From Microbacterium kunmingense (lineage in GTDB: Bacteria > Actinomycetota > Actinomycetes > Actinomycetales > Microbacteriaceae), in NCBI RefSeq assembly GCF_023155745.1, contig NZ_JAKNUS010000013.1:1-64000 (forward strand): a DNA stretch of 64,000 nt, read 5' to 3'. Shown here piece by piece: positions 49,636-58,893 of the stretch; within the stretch, counting starts at the first letter, position 1; every line of letters begins with the position of its first letter. The notes beneath the pieces were generated by a model. It did not search any database. It had not been told where the DNA came from and saw only the letters and a program-made list of their open reading frames with translations. Position numbers and translations under genes: made by a program.

Positions 49636-50605
49636 AGGTCAGCTCCTTCTTGTTGCCGAGGATGCCCTGCGGCATGAAGATCACGAGGAGCATGAGCGCG
49701 ACGCCCACGATGATGAAGCGCAGCGTTCCCGCCTGGATCTGGGTCATGAAGGGAAGGATGCCCGCCGACACCAGCGCCGGAAGGACGTTGGAGAGGAACG
49801 TCTGGAGCACCCAGAAAATCAGCGATCCCAGGAGCGGCCCGAACACGGTCGCCGCGCCGCCCAACAGGAGCGCCGTCCACACGAAGAAGGTCAGCGAGGT
49901 CACGTACACACCGGGGCTGACCGCCGAGGGGAGGGCGTACACGATGCCGCCCGCCGCGGCGAGCACACCACCGAGCACGAGGGACTGCATCTTGTAGGCG
50001 TAGACGTTCTTGCCGAGCGCGCGCACGGCGTCTTCGTCTTCGCGGATGCCCTTGATCGTCCGGCCCCACGGGCTTCGGGTCAGCATCCACACCACCAACA
50101 CCGCGAACGCGAGGGTGAGAAGCCCCATGATCCGCACCCACCACTGGGTCTCGTTGTAGGTGAAGGGGCCGAAGCCGTACGTGCCGTCGGGGATCGGGTT
50201 CGCCGCGCGGAAGCTCGCGTGATAGCCGCTGAGCCCGTCGGCCGAACCCGTGACCTCGTCGAACGCGGTCGTGAGGAACAGCAGTCGCACCACCTCAGCG
50301 GCCGCGATGGTCACGATCGCGAGGTAGTCACCGCGCAGTCGCAGGGTCGGAATACCCAGGATGACGGCGAAGACCGCCGACGCGACAAGACCGAGGAGCG
50401 CGGCGAGCCACCACTCCAGGCCGAAGGTGAGCACGCCGATCGCGTAGCCGTATGCCCCGATCGCCATGAACCCGGCGATGCCCATGTTGATGAGGCCGGT
50501 GTAGCCGAAGTGCACGGCGAGGCCGAGCGCCGCGAGGGCGTAGCCGATGGTCGCCGGACTCAGAATCGAGGAGGCGGTGTTGGAGAGGATCTGCAGCCAG
50601 TCCAT
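49625..50605 (-). CDS. livM: Branched-chain amino-acid-type ABC transporter permease LivM
   Basis: 326 residues, about eight TM helices. GYTGLINMGIAGFMAIGAYG and LRGDYLAIVTIAAAEVVRLL are hallmarks of LivM, and SPWGRTIKGIREDEDAVRAL is the ATPase-contact loop. It lies 9 nt after livH and is followed by both ATPase genes, a complete livHMGF order. Confidence 0.94.
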   Translation of the reverse strand: MDWLQILSNTASSILSPATIGYALAALGLAVHFGYTGLINMGIAGFMAIGAYGYAIGVLTFGLEWWLAALLGLVASAVFAVILGIPTLRLRGDYLAIVTIAAAEVVRLLFLTTAFDEVTGSADGLSGYHASFRAANPIPDGTYGFGPFTYNETQWWVRIMGLLTLAFAVLVVWMLTRSPWGRTIKGIREDEDAVRALGKNVYAYKMQSLVLGGVLAAAGGIVYALPSAVSPGVYVTSLTFFVWTALLLGGAATVFGPLLGSLIFWVLQTFLSNVLPALVSAGILPFMTQIQAGTLRFIIVGVALMLLVIFMPQGILGNKKELTFVR

Positions 50606-50614
50606 TGCCGGGCC

Positions 50615-51937
50615 CTAACCTATTCTCTCTCGCCGGCCCAGGATTCCCTGTGGTCGGAACAGCAGGATCACGATGAGGATGAACAGCGCGCTGGCGTACT
50701 TGAGGTCCGACGGGATCCACAGGCTCGAGACCTCGACGACGATGCCCACGATGATCGCGCCGACGAGGGCGCCGTAGGCGGTGCCGAGGCCACCGAGGAT
50801 CACGGCGGCGAACATCAGCAGCAGGATCTGCGCTCCCATGTCCCAGCGGATGCCCGGACGGTAATACGCGTACAGGATGCCGGCGAGGCCGGCGAGGGCG
50901 CCGGCGAGGATCCAGACGATGCGGACCACGAAGTCCACATCGATTCCGGATGCCGCTGCCAGCGACGGATTGTCGGAGATCGCCCGGGTCGCCTTGCCGA
51001 TCCGCGAGCGGGTCAGCCACAGCGCGAAGGCGACGATGACGATGATCGAGATCGCCAGCGACGCGATGTCGATGACGCTGAGCTCCACCGTGCCGAACAG
51101 CGGAATGCGCGGGGCGTTGGAGCCGGGCAGCTGGATCGTGCCACCGCCGATGAAGAACTGGAAGGTGTACCGCATCGCCAGCGACAGACCGATCGAGACG
51201 ATCATGAGCTGCACGATGCCCACGCGCCTGCGGCGGAGGGGCCGCCAGAGCGCCATGTCCATGACGAGTCCGAGGAGCGCGCTCAACACCACGGCGACCG
51301 GGAACCCGAGCCACCAGGGGAGGGCGAGGCTCGCGGGCCCGACGAGGGCCGCGGCCATCACCGCGCCGAAGGTCACCATCTCGCCGTGGGCGAAGTTCGA
51401 GATGCCGGTCGTGCCGTAGACGAGGGAGAGGCCGATGGCCGCGAGGGCCAGCATGAGTCCGAAGCTCAGTCCCTGGATGATGCGCTGGACGAACTGGTCG
51501 AAGAAGCCGGTGACGTTGCGCTCACCCTCGCCGATGAAGAAGTTGACCGTCGCGCGGCCACCCTGCCCCATCTCCACTTCCTTGATGTTGGGGGAGTCGT
51601 CTTCGGGGTCGACCACGGCGATGCCCTCGGGAAGGGTCTCCTCGTCGAGGGTGACGGTGTAGGTCTCGCCCCGTTCGGGGACGCCGACGCGCCACTGACC
51701 GTTCGCGTCGGTCTCGACCTCCTGCTCGCCACCGGGTCCGTCGATGACCAGGCGCACGCCCTCGAGGGGTTCGCCGTCGAGCTGGACGTTGCCGCTGATG
51801 CGGTACGGGTTCTCGGAATCGGTGGCGAACGCGGGCACGGATGACACGAAGATGCCCATGAGCATCAGGAACAGGGCGATGATCGCGGGGATCGCCCTGC
51901 GTCTCGTCCGCTGAGCCGCAGCGATGGTGGGACTCAC
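50615..51937 (-). CDS. livH: LivH-type permease fused to an N-terminal secreted beta-sandwich domain
   Basis: 440 residues, about 150 longer than ordinary LivH. Residues 1-38 are a signal peptide or anchor (AIPAIIALFLMLMGIFVSSV). Residues 43-125 form a carboxypeptidase-regulatory-like/Cna-B-type beta-sandwich (YRISGNVQLDGEPLEGVRLV, VETDANGQWRVGVPERGETY). The LivH permease begins near residue 145 (FVQRIIQGLSFGLMLALAAI, YGTTGISNFAHGEMVTFGAV). The extra domain should lie outside and may dock the LivJ-like lipoprotein or the wall. GTG start. A 9-bp inverted repeat (51957-51986) lies 20 nt upstream. Confidence 0.88.
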   Translation of the reverse strand: MSPTIAAAQRTRRRAIPAIIALFLMLMGIFVSSVPAFATDSENPYRISGNVQLDGEPLEGVRLVIDGPGGEQEVETDANGQWRVGVPERGETYTVTLDEETLPEGIAVVDPEDDSPNIKEVEMGQGGRATVNFFIGEGERNVTGFFDQFVQRIIQGLSFGLMLALAAIGLSLVYGTTGISNFAHGEMVTFGAVMAAALVGPASLALPWWLGFPVAVVLSALLGLVMDMALWRPLRRRRVGIVQLMIVSIGLSLAMRYTFQFFIGGGTIQLPGSNAPRIPLFGTVELSVIDIASLAISIIVIVAFALWLTRSRIGKATRAISDNPSLAAASGIDVDFVVRIVWILAGALAGLAGILYAYYRPGIRWDMGAQILLLMFAAVILGGLGTAYGALVGAIIVGIVVEVSSLWIPSDLKYASALFILIVILLFRPQGILGRRERIG

Positions 51938-51956
51938 AGATCCTCCAGTCCGGCGC

Positions 51957-53646
<1,690 letters not shown>

Positions 53647-53704
53647 GCCGCGGGCGCGGCGGCGGGCTGCCTCGCGCTTCGGCGCGGCATCCCGGTCCGT
53701 CCGC

Positions 53705-53767
53705 CACAGAATTGCGCCTTCTCCGCAAAATCTCGCCAGGATTTTGTGGAGAAGGCGTCATTTTGTG
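53705..53767. repeat. 63-nt inverted repeat after guaB
   Basis: CACAGAATTGCGCCTTCTCC pairs with GGAGAAGGCGTCATTTTGTG, and GCAAAATC with GATTTTGT around a TCGCCAG loop. Near-perfect arms of 28 nt. It may serve as the guaB terminator, but it also resembles the other dispersed hairpin elements in layout. Confidence 0.82.
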
Positions 53768-53885
53768 AGCCGCGAGAGAGGGATGCCACGGCGTGCCTCC
53801 TGCACAGGTCCACGTCGCCCGCACTTACTCACAGTTCCGCGTGAACGGGGCCGGGGCCGCGGCTCCGATCGCCAGGCTCGCAGGC

Positions 53886-54722
53886 ATGAATCTTGCCCAT
53901 TGGCTGGAGGCGCGAGACGGGATAGCCCACCGCACCGACGCCTTGCGTGCGGGCTTCACCGTCGCGGCACTGCGGAGCTTGGTGCGGACGGGCGGCGCGG
54001 TCCTCATCCGTCGCGCGTGGCTCGCGCTTCCCTCCAGTGATCCGCTGCTCGTCGCGGCGGCCAGAGCCGGAAGCAGGCTGACCTGCGTCGCACTCGCGCG
54101 TCGCCGGGGTTGGTGGATGCTCGACGAGCCGGATCGCCTCCACCTCCATCGGCTGCCCGGGTCGGGGGCAGGGACCGGTGGCTTGGATGCGGTGTTCCAC
54201 TGGACTCGACCGATGCTCCCAGGTGGCCCTGCACTCGTCGCCCACGTCGAGGATGCGCTGCTTCATATCGCGCAGTGCCTGTCGATCGAATCAGCGCTTG
54301 CCGTCTGGGAGTCGGCCGTGCGGGTCGAGAAGCTCGCCTCGGAGTACCTGCGCTCCATCGCGTGGACCTCGACCGCGGCGCGAGAGCTGGCGGCGGCGGT
54401 CACAGGACTCGCTGACTCCGGCCTCGAGACCCTGGTGGTCACACCGCTCCGTCGCTGGGGTGTGCACGTGCGTCAGCAGGTGTGGCTCGCCGGTCGCCCG
54501 GTCGACGTCCTGGTGGGGGAGCGACTGGTGATCCAGATCGACGGCTGGCAGTTCCACTCCTCGGCCGCGCAGCGCGCGAAGGACATCGCGCACGACGCCG
54601 AGCTGCGACTGCGCGGCTACACCGTACTGCGGTTCGGGTACGCCCAGGTCGTCCACGACCGTGAAGCGGTGCTCCGCGTCATCCGGCGGTCCATCGCCGC
54701 TCGCCTCCACCTGGCCGCATGA
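53886..54722 (+). CDS. DUF559/Vsr-like endonuclease-fold protein with N-terminal AbiEi-like domain
   Basis: 278 residues. The C-terminal roughly 90 residues (VWLAGRPVDVLVGERLVIQI, DGWQFHSSAAQRAKDIAHDA, LRLRGYTVLRFGYAQVVHD) match DUF559, related to very-short-patch-repair endonucleases. The N-terminal part (GIAHRTDALRAGFTVAALRS, LVRTGGAVLIRRAWLALP) resembles the winged-helix start of AbiEi-type antitoxins. Such proteins are frequent in actinobacteria, often singly, and their role is unknown. ATG 53886 was chosen; an upstream in-frame start adds 31 residues of low quality. No toxin partner is adjacent. Confidence 0.75.
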   Translation: MNLAHWLEARDGIAHRTDALRAGFTVAALRSLVRTGGAVLIRRAWLALPSSDPLLVAAARAGSRLTCVALARRRGWWMLDEPDRLHLHRLPGSGAGTGGLDAVFHWTRPMLPGGPALVAHVEDALLHIAQCLSIESALAVWESAVRVEKLASEYLRSIAWTSTAARELAAAVTGLADSGLETLVVTPLRRWGVHVRQQVWLAGRPVDVLVGERLVIQIDGWQFHSSAAQRAKDIAHDAELRLRGYTVLRFGYAQVVHDREAVLRVIRRSIAARLHLAA

Positions 54723-54745
54723 GGAGGCGGGGAGCCCCTGCCGGC

Positions 54746-54812
54746 GTCGCAGGATCGCATCACCGTCGCAGAATTCAGCGCACATCCTGCGACGGTGGTG
54801 AAATCCTGCGAC
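54746..54812. repeat. Nested inverted repeat (67 nt)
   Basis: Outer arms GTCGCAGGAT (54746-54755) / ATCCTGCGAC (54803-54812) and inner arms CACCGTCGCAG (54761-54771) / CTGCGACGGTG (54787-54797), all perfect. The GTCGCAG core appears in both arms, so alternative folds exist. Confidence 0.85.
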
Positions 54813-54813
54813 T

Positions 54814-54912
54814 GAGGCGCACCCGAGGCGCACCCGAGGCGCACCCGAGGTGCATCCGAAGCGCACCCGAGGTGCATCCGAGGCGCACCCGAGGCGCACC
54901 CGACGCGCAGCC
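54814..54912. repeat. 11-bp tandem array GAGGCGCACCC, nine units
   Basis: Nine consecutive units of exactly 11 bp. Units 4 and 6 are GAGGTGCATCC, unit 5 is GAAGCGCACCC and unit 9 is GACGCGCAGCC. It lies between a nested hairpin and the TMEM175-like gene. Spacing close to one helical turn would place repeats on one DNA face. Confidence 0.9.
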
Positions 54913-54981
54913 GAGGCCGGACCGACACGCGGCCGAAGACCCGCCCCGCGCGCAGCGCTCGCCGGCTCCCACCCCCACCGC

Positions 54982-54987
54982 TACCCT
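54982..54987 (+). promoter_or_regulatory. -10 hexamer TACCCT of a leaderless-type promoter
   Basis: Ends 6 nt before GTG 54994, the same layout as tsaB. Confidence 0.5.
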
Positions 54988-54993
54988 GGCGGG

Positions 54994-55611
54994 GTGACCA
55001 GGGAGAAGGTCCATCCCGAGGCGACGGTCGGCGCGACCCGCCTCGCCGCGTTCACCGATGGCGTGTTCGCGATCGCGGCGACCCTCCTCGTGCTCGACCT
55101 GACCACCCACACGTTCGGCACGATCCAGAGCAACGAGGAGATGTGGGGCGCCCTCGCGGCGATGGGTCCGCAGTTCTTCAACTTCGCCCTCAGTTTCCTG
55201 CTGCTGTGCCTGCTGTGGATGACCCACGTCGAGCAATTCGAATGGATCGTGCGGGTCGACGGCGTCTTGATCTGGCTGAACAACATCCGCCTGCTCTTCA
55301 TCGTCGTCGTGCCCTTCGCCACCGGCCTGACGACCGAGTACTCGACCTACACAGCCGGGCGCGTCCTCATGCCGATCACCTTCTTCCTGGCGATTCTCAC
55401 CAGCTGGCTGCAGTGGTCCTGGGCCGTGCGCCGCCGTGCCGACCTCATGCCCGACCTCCCTGAGGGCGACGCCCGCGCCTACGGCAGGGGCGCGCTCAGC
55501 GCGGTGATCATCTCGGTCATCGTTGTGGTCGTCTCGCCGTGGATCGGCTCGGCGGCCTTCCTGCTGTTCGTCTTCGACGGACTGCTCACCCGACTGCTGC
55601 GGGGACGCTGA
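54994..55611 (+). CDS. TMEM175-family (DUF1211) potassium channel-like protein
   Basis: 205 residues with six predicted TM helices. The family signature is at the start: TRLAAFTDGVFAIAATLLVL, with Thr in place of the usual Ser of FSDxVFAIAxTL. Bacterial TMEM175 proteins form tetrameric potassium channels whose pore is lined by the conserved TM1 leucines or isoleucines. GTG 54994 is supported by the leaderless-type -10. The 3' end overlaps the remnant of an opposite-strand MFS gene by 26 nt. Confidence 0.88.
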   Translation: MTREKVHPEATVGATRLAAFTDGVFAIAATLLVLDLTTHTFGTIQSNEEMWGALAAMGPQFFNFALSFLLLCLLWMTHVEQFEWIVRVDGVLIWLNNIRLLFIVVVPFATGLTTEYSTYTAGRVLMPITFFLAILTSWLQWSWAVRRRADLMPDLPEGDARAYGRGALSAVIISVIVVVVSPWIGSAAFLLFVFDGLLTRLLRGR

Positions 55612-55855
55612 CCTCCCGGTCGACGCCGTCGACCGCGTCGACGCCGTCGACCGCGTCCATGCTCGCCGAGCTCTCGCTCCGCCCGGCGGGAAGGAGCAGC
55701 GCGGCGAGGGTCGCGACCCCCAGCACGGCTGCGCCGAGGAGGACGGCCGGTCGCGCGGCGGCCACATACTCGCCCGGAACGAGCGCGCCGCCCGCCCCGA
55801 CGAACACCGCGGTCATCACCGCCGTGCCGAGTGCGACGCCGAGCTCGCGCACACC
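55586..55855 (-). pseudogene. 3' remnant of a DHA2-type MFS transporter gene
   Basis: The minus strand encodes GVRELGVALGTAVMTAVFVG, AGGALVPGEYVAAARPAVLL and GAAVLGVATLAALLLPAGRS, the last two TM helices of drug:H+ antiporter-2 (EmrB/QacA-like) transporters. A Val-Asp repeat tail (AVDGVDAVDGVD) and a stop at 55586 follow. The preceding roughly 400 residues of such a protein are missing; the sequence upstream is unrelated and contains DUF2277 on the other strand. A deletion remnant is the simplest explanation. Confidence 0.7.
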
Positions 55856-55978
55856 GACCCGCGCATCACGGAGTTGATGCAGACGTGCTTCCCCTCCAAG
55901 CTCCCGCAGATCCTCGACATCGCTCCGCGCGCCGACGAACCCTGGTGACGGGCGACGGCCGGGCGTATCCTCGCTCGC
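55856..55978. other. Short junction sequence after the MFS remnant
   Basis: On the + strand a frame ending at 55948 reads RITELMQTCFPSKLPQILDI then APRADEPW before TGA, without any start. It could be the 3' end of another deleted gene joined to the MFS remnant; no family was recognised. Confidence 0.35.
55966..55971 (+). promoter_or_regulatory. -10 hexamer TATCCT of a leaderless-type promoter
   Basis: Ends 7 nt before ATG 55979. Confidence 0.45.
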
Positions 55979-56257
55979 ATGTGTCGGAACATCCACACCC
56001 TCCACAACTTCGAGCCCGCCGCCTCGTCGGACGAGGTGCACGCCGCCGCGCTGCAGTACGTGCGGAAGATCGCCGGGACGACCAAGCCGTCGAAGGCCAA
56101 CCAGGAGGCCTTCGACCGCGCCGTCGCCGAGATCGCCCACGTCACCCAGCACCTGCTCGACGACCTCGTCACCACCGCGCCGCCGAAGAACCGCGAGGAG
56201 GAGGCGGCCAAGGCCCGCGCCCGCGCGGTGGCGTCCGGTCGGTATCAGGTCGCCTAG
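55979..56257 (+). CDS. DUF2277-family protein
   Basis: 92 residues with the diagnostic start MCRNIHTLHNFEPAASSDEV and AALQYVRKIAGTTKPSKANQ, then a helical middle and a basic end (PPKNREEEAAKARARAVASG). DUF2277 proteins are small, cytosolic and uncharacterised; the Cys2 and His residues at the N-terminus suggest a metal site. A leaderless-type -10 precedes the ATG. guaB3 follows after 43 nt. Confidence 0.92.
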   Translation: MCRNIHTLHNFEPAASSDEVHAAALQYVRKIAGTTKPSKANQEAFDRAVAEIAHVTQHLLDDLVTTAPPKNREEEAAKARARAVASGRYQVA

Positions 56258-56288
56258 GCGCACCCGCGGCCGCGTCGGACCCGGCGGG

Positions 56289-56294
56289 TAGGCT
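56289..56294 (+). promoter_or_regulatory. -10 hexamer TAGGCT of a leaderless-type promoter
   Basis: Ends 6 nt before GTG 56301, the same layout as rarD and the methyltransferase gene. Confidence 0.5.
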
Positions 56295-56300
56295 GGGACG

Positions 56301-57422
56301 GTGACCATGGAGATGGAGATCGGCCGCGCCAAGCGCGCTCGCCGCGCCTACACGTTCGACGACATCGCCGTCGTGCCCTCCAGGCGCACGAGGAACCCCG
56401 AGGATGTCTCGACGGCGTGGTCGATCGACGCGTACCAGTTCGACATCCCGGTGCTCGGTGCCCCGATGGATTCCGTCGTCAGCCCGCGCACGGCCATCAT
56501 GCTCGGCCAGCTCGGCGGACTCGGCGTGCTCGACCTCGAGGGCCTGTGGACCCGGTACGACGACCCCGAGCCGCTCCTCGCCGAGATCGCGAGCCTCCCC
56601 GACGCGGCGGCCACTCGGCGCATGCAGGAGCTCTACTCCGAGCCGATCAAGCCCGAGCTCGTGCGCGATCGGCTCGCCGAGATCCGCGCCGGCGGCGTGA
56701 CCGTCGCAGGCTCCCTCACCCCGCAGCGCACGGCCGAGCTCTACGAGACCGTCGTCGCGGCGGGGGTCGACCTCTTCGTCATCCGCGGCACCACCGTCTC
56801 GGCCGAGCACGTCTCGAGCGTCGCCGAGCCGCTGAACCTCAAGAAGTTCATCTACGACCTCGACGTCCCCGTGATCGTGGGCGGCGCGGCGACCTACACC
56901 GCCGCCCTCCACCTCATGCGCACGGGAGCGGCCGGTGTGCTCGTCGGCTTCGGCGGGGGCGCCGCCTCGACCACGCGGGTGACGCTCGGCATCCACGCGC
57001 CGATGGCGACCGCGGTCGCCGACGTCGCCGGCGCGCGGCGCGACTACCTCGACGAATCGGGCGGGCGCTACGTGCACGTCATCGCCGACGGCGGTGTCGG
57101 CACCTCCGGCGACATCGTCAAGGCGCTCGCGATGGGCGCCGACGCGGTCATGCTCGGCGTCGCGCTCGCGCGCGCGACCGACGCGCCCGGCGGCGGGTTC
57201 CACTGGGGCCCCGAGGCCCACCACGCCAAGCTCCCGCGCGGTCGCCGCGTGAAGGTCGACCAGGTCACGACGCTCGAGTCGATCCTGTACGGTCCGGCGC
57301 CCGTCGCCGACGGCACCGCGAACCTCATCGGGGCGCTGAAGAAATCCATGGCCACCACCGGCTACTCCGACCTGAAGGAGTTCCAGCGCGTGGAGGTCGT
57401 CGTCGCGCCCTATCCGCAGTGA
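56301..57422 (+). CDS. GuaB3-family IMP dehydrogenase-related protein
   Basis: 373 residues without CBS domains. It starts MEIGRAKRARRAYTFDDIAV and contains PVLGAPMDSVVSPRTAIMLG and HVIADGGVGTSGDIVKALAM. The catalytic loop has GFGGGAASTTRVTLGIHAP instead of the GSICTTR of GuaB, so the active-site Cys is missing and the reaction may differ. Actinobacteria commonly encode it near guaB and guaA. A leaderless-type -10 supports GTG 56301. The stop overlaps the SURF1 gene start. Confidence 0.92.
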   Translation: MTMEMEIGRAKRARRAYTFDDIAVVPSRRTRNPEDVSTAWSIDAYQFDIPVLGAPMDSVVSPRTAIMLGQLGGLGVLDLEGLWTRYDDPEPLLAEIASLPDAAATRRMQELYSEPIKPELVRDRLAEIRAGGVTVAGSLTPQRTAELYETVVAAGVDLFVIRGTTVSAEHVSSVAEPLNLKKFIYDLDVPVIVGGAATYTAALHLMRTGAAGVLVGFGGGAASTTRVTLGIHAPMATAVADVAGARRDYLDESGGRYVHVIADGGVGTSGDIVKALAMGADAVMLGVALARATDAPGGGFHWGPEAHHAKLPRGRRVKVDQVTTLESILYGPAPVADGTANLIGALKKSMATTGYSDLKEFQRVEVVVAPYPQ

Positions 57423-58267
57423 TGACCCAGCGCGCCGCACGACCCGATCCCGCTCCGGTGCAGGAGTTCCCGCCGACCCTCCGCGAGGTGATGGTCCGGC
57501 CGCAGTGGATCGCCCTGCTGGCGCTGTCCCTCGTCGTGGCGGGTCTTTTCGCGTGGCTCGGCCAGTGGCAGCTCGGTCGCGCCATCGACACCGCCCCGCT
57601 CCCGCCCGGCGCGACCGAAGAAGTGCGACCCCTCGACGAGGTGAGCCAGCCCGGAGAGTACCTCCCCGAGCCCTTCGTGGGGCAGCGGGTGAGCGTGACC
57701 GGTTCGTGGGTGCCCGGCGACTTCATCGTCGTCTCGTCGCGGTTCAACGAGGGCGTCGAAGGGTTCTGGGTGACCGGCCAGCTGCGCGTCGCCGACACCG
57801 CCTCTCCCACTTCGATCGCCGTCGCCGTGGGGTGGGCGCCGACACGGGATGCCGCGGACGCGGCCGCGGAGCGATTGAACGCCGACGCTTCGGCGGACGA
57901 TGCGCCGATGGCGATCGAGGGGCGGCTCATCTCCGACGAGGGTGCCGTGCCGCCCCCGTCCGGCGCGGATCCGCAGACCCTGATCCGGATGTCGCCGGCC
58001 GCCCTCCTCTCGCGGTGGAGCGACACGGCGGGCCTGGAGGTCTACCGCTCGTTCATCGTGGCGGCCGTGCCCCAGGGCGGGCTCGACGAGATCGTCTCCG
58101 CGCCGCCGGAGGCGGGGTCGGCGGTGAACTGGCTGAACATCTTCTACGCCGCCGAGTGGGTCATCTTCGCGGGCTTCGCGTTCTACCTCTGGTATCGCCT
58201 CGCCAAGGACGCGTGGGAGAAAGAGGTCGAGGACCTCGAGGACGCTCGCGCCGCCTCATCCGAGTGA
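57422..58267 (+). CDS. SURF1-family cytochrome oxidase biogenesis protein
   Basis: 281 residues. The two-TM topology of SURF1 is clear: TM1 IALLALSLVVAGLFAWLGQW with the GQWQLGR motif, a large extracytoplasmic domain (GQRVSVTGSWVPGDFIVVSS, VGWAPTRDAADAA), and TM2 VNWLNIFYAAEWVIFAGFAF near the C-terminus. It assists heme insertion into aa3-type oxidase. ATG 57422 overlaps the GuaB3 stop (TGATG). Confidence 0.92.
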   Translation: MTQRAARPDPAPVQEFPPTLREVMVRPQWIALLALSLVVAGLFAWLGQWQLGRAIDTAPLPPGATEEVRPLDEVSQPGEYLPEPFVGQRVSVTGSWVPGDFIVVSSRFNEGVEGFWVTGQLRVADTASPTSIAVAVGWAPTRDAADAAAERLNADASADDAPMAIEGRLISDEGAVPPPSGADPQTLIRMSPAALLSRWSDTAGLEVYRSFIVAAVPQGGLDEIVSAPPEAGSAVNWLNIFYAAEWVIFAGFAFYLWYRLAKDAWEKEVEDLEDARAASSE

Positions 58268-58343
58268 CTCCCGCTGCGCGTGGTCCGACACCGCACCTGG
58301 CTCGGCGCCGAGACATCCGAATCGGGTCGGGGGTGCCGGCCGG

Positions 58344-58349
58344 TAGACT
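58344..58349 (+). promoter_or_regulatory. -10 hexamer TAGACT of a leaderless-type promoter
   Basis: Ends 7 nt before ATG 58357. Confidence 0.5.
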
Positions 58350-58356
58350 CGGGGCC

Positions 58357-58893
58357 ATGCCGCGTGCCCCGAAACTCGCCTCGTTTCCGGCGATCCGCGG
58401 AGCGTTGACCTTCTACCAGATCTGCTCGATCATCACCGGTGTCGGCCTGCTCCTGCTCGTCGCGGAGATGATCCTGAAGTACACCCCGCTGCACATCGAA
58501 CTGTTCGCGGGGGGCTCGGGCGGGTTCCTCTGGTTCGCGCCCGTGATCGCCGGGCCCGACTGCCAGTGGTGGTCGCTGTTCCTCCCGGCGACCAACGATT
58601 GCGACATGATCTCCACGGGCGACGGGTTCAACATCTCGCTGTTCATCCTCGTCGCGCACGGCTGGTTCTACGTCGTGTACCTCTTCGCGTGCTTCCGCAT
58701 CTGGAGCCTCATGCGCTGGCCGTTCCTGCGCTTCATCACCCTCGCCCTCGGCGGCGTCGTGCCGCTGCTGTCGTTCTTCATGGAGGCGCGGGTCGCCCGT
58801 GAGGTGCGCCGTTACCTCGCCGAGCGTGAGGCACAGGCCGCGGCCGCGGCATCCGAATCTCCCACCGTCCCCGCTTCGGAAGGCACCCGGTGA
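58357..58893 (+). CDS. DUF3817-family membrane protein
   Basis: 178 residues. The start [20 protein letters not shown] and later [20 protein letters not shown] and [20 protein letters not shown] are typical of DUF3817, with three TM helices. A roughly 45-residue insert after TM1 contains Cys residues ([20 protein letters not shown]) that could form an extracytoplasmic disulfide. Function unknown. The GTG of guaA overlaps its stop by 4 nt, a conserved arrangement in this group as I recall. Confidence 0.9.
   Translation: MPRAPKLASFPAIRGALTFYQICSIITGVGLLLLVAEMILKYTPLHIELFAGGSGGFLWFAPVIAGPDCQWWSLFLPATNDCDMISTGDGFNISLFILVAHGWFYVVYLFACFRIWSLMRWPFLRFITLALGGVVPLLSFFMEARVAREVRRYLAEREAQAAAAASESPTVPASEGTR

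Noticed and set aside
53886..54722. A restriction or toxin-antitoxin system around the DUF559 protein
   Set aside because: No methyltransferase or partner gene is adjacent; flanking DNA is repeats and a channel-like gene.
54775..54993. Repetitive peptide frame (LGCASGAPRVR-type) across the 11-bp array
   Set aside because: Any frame through an 11-bp repeat yields periodic peptides; there is no start signal and the array lies in a promoter-proximal gap.
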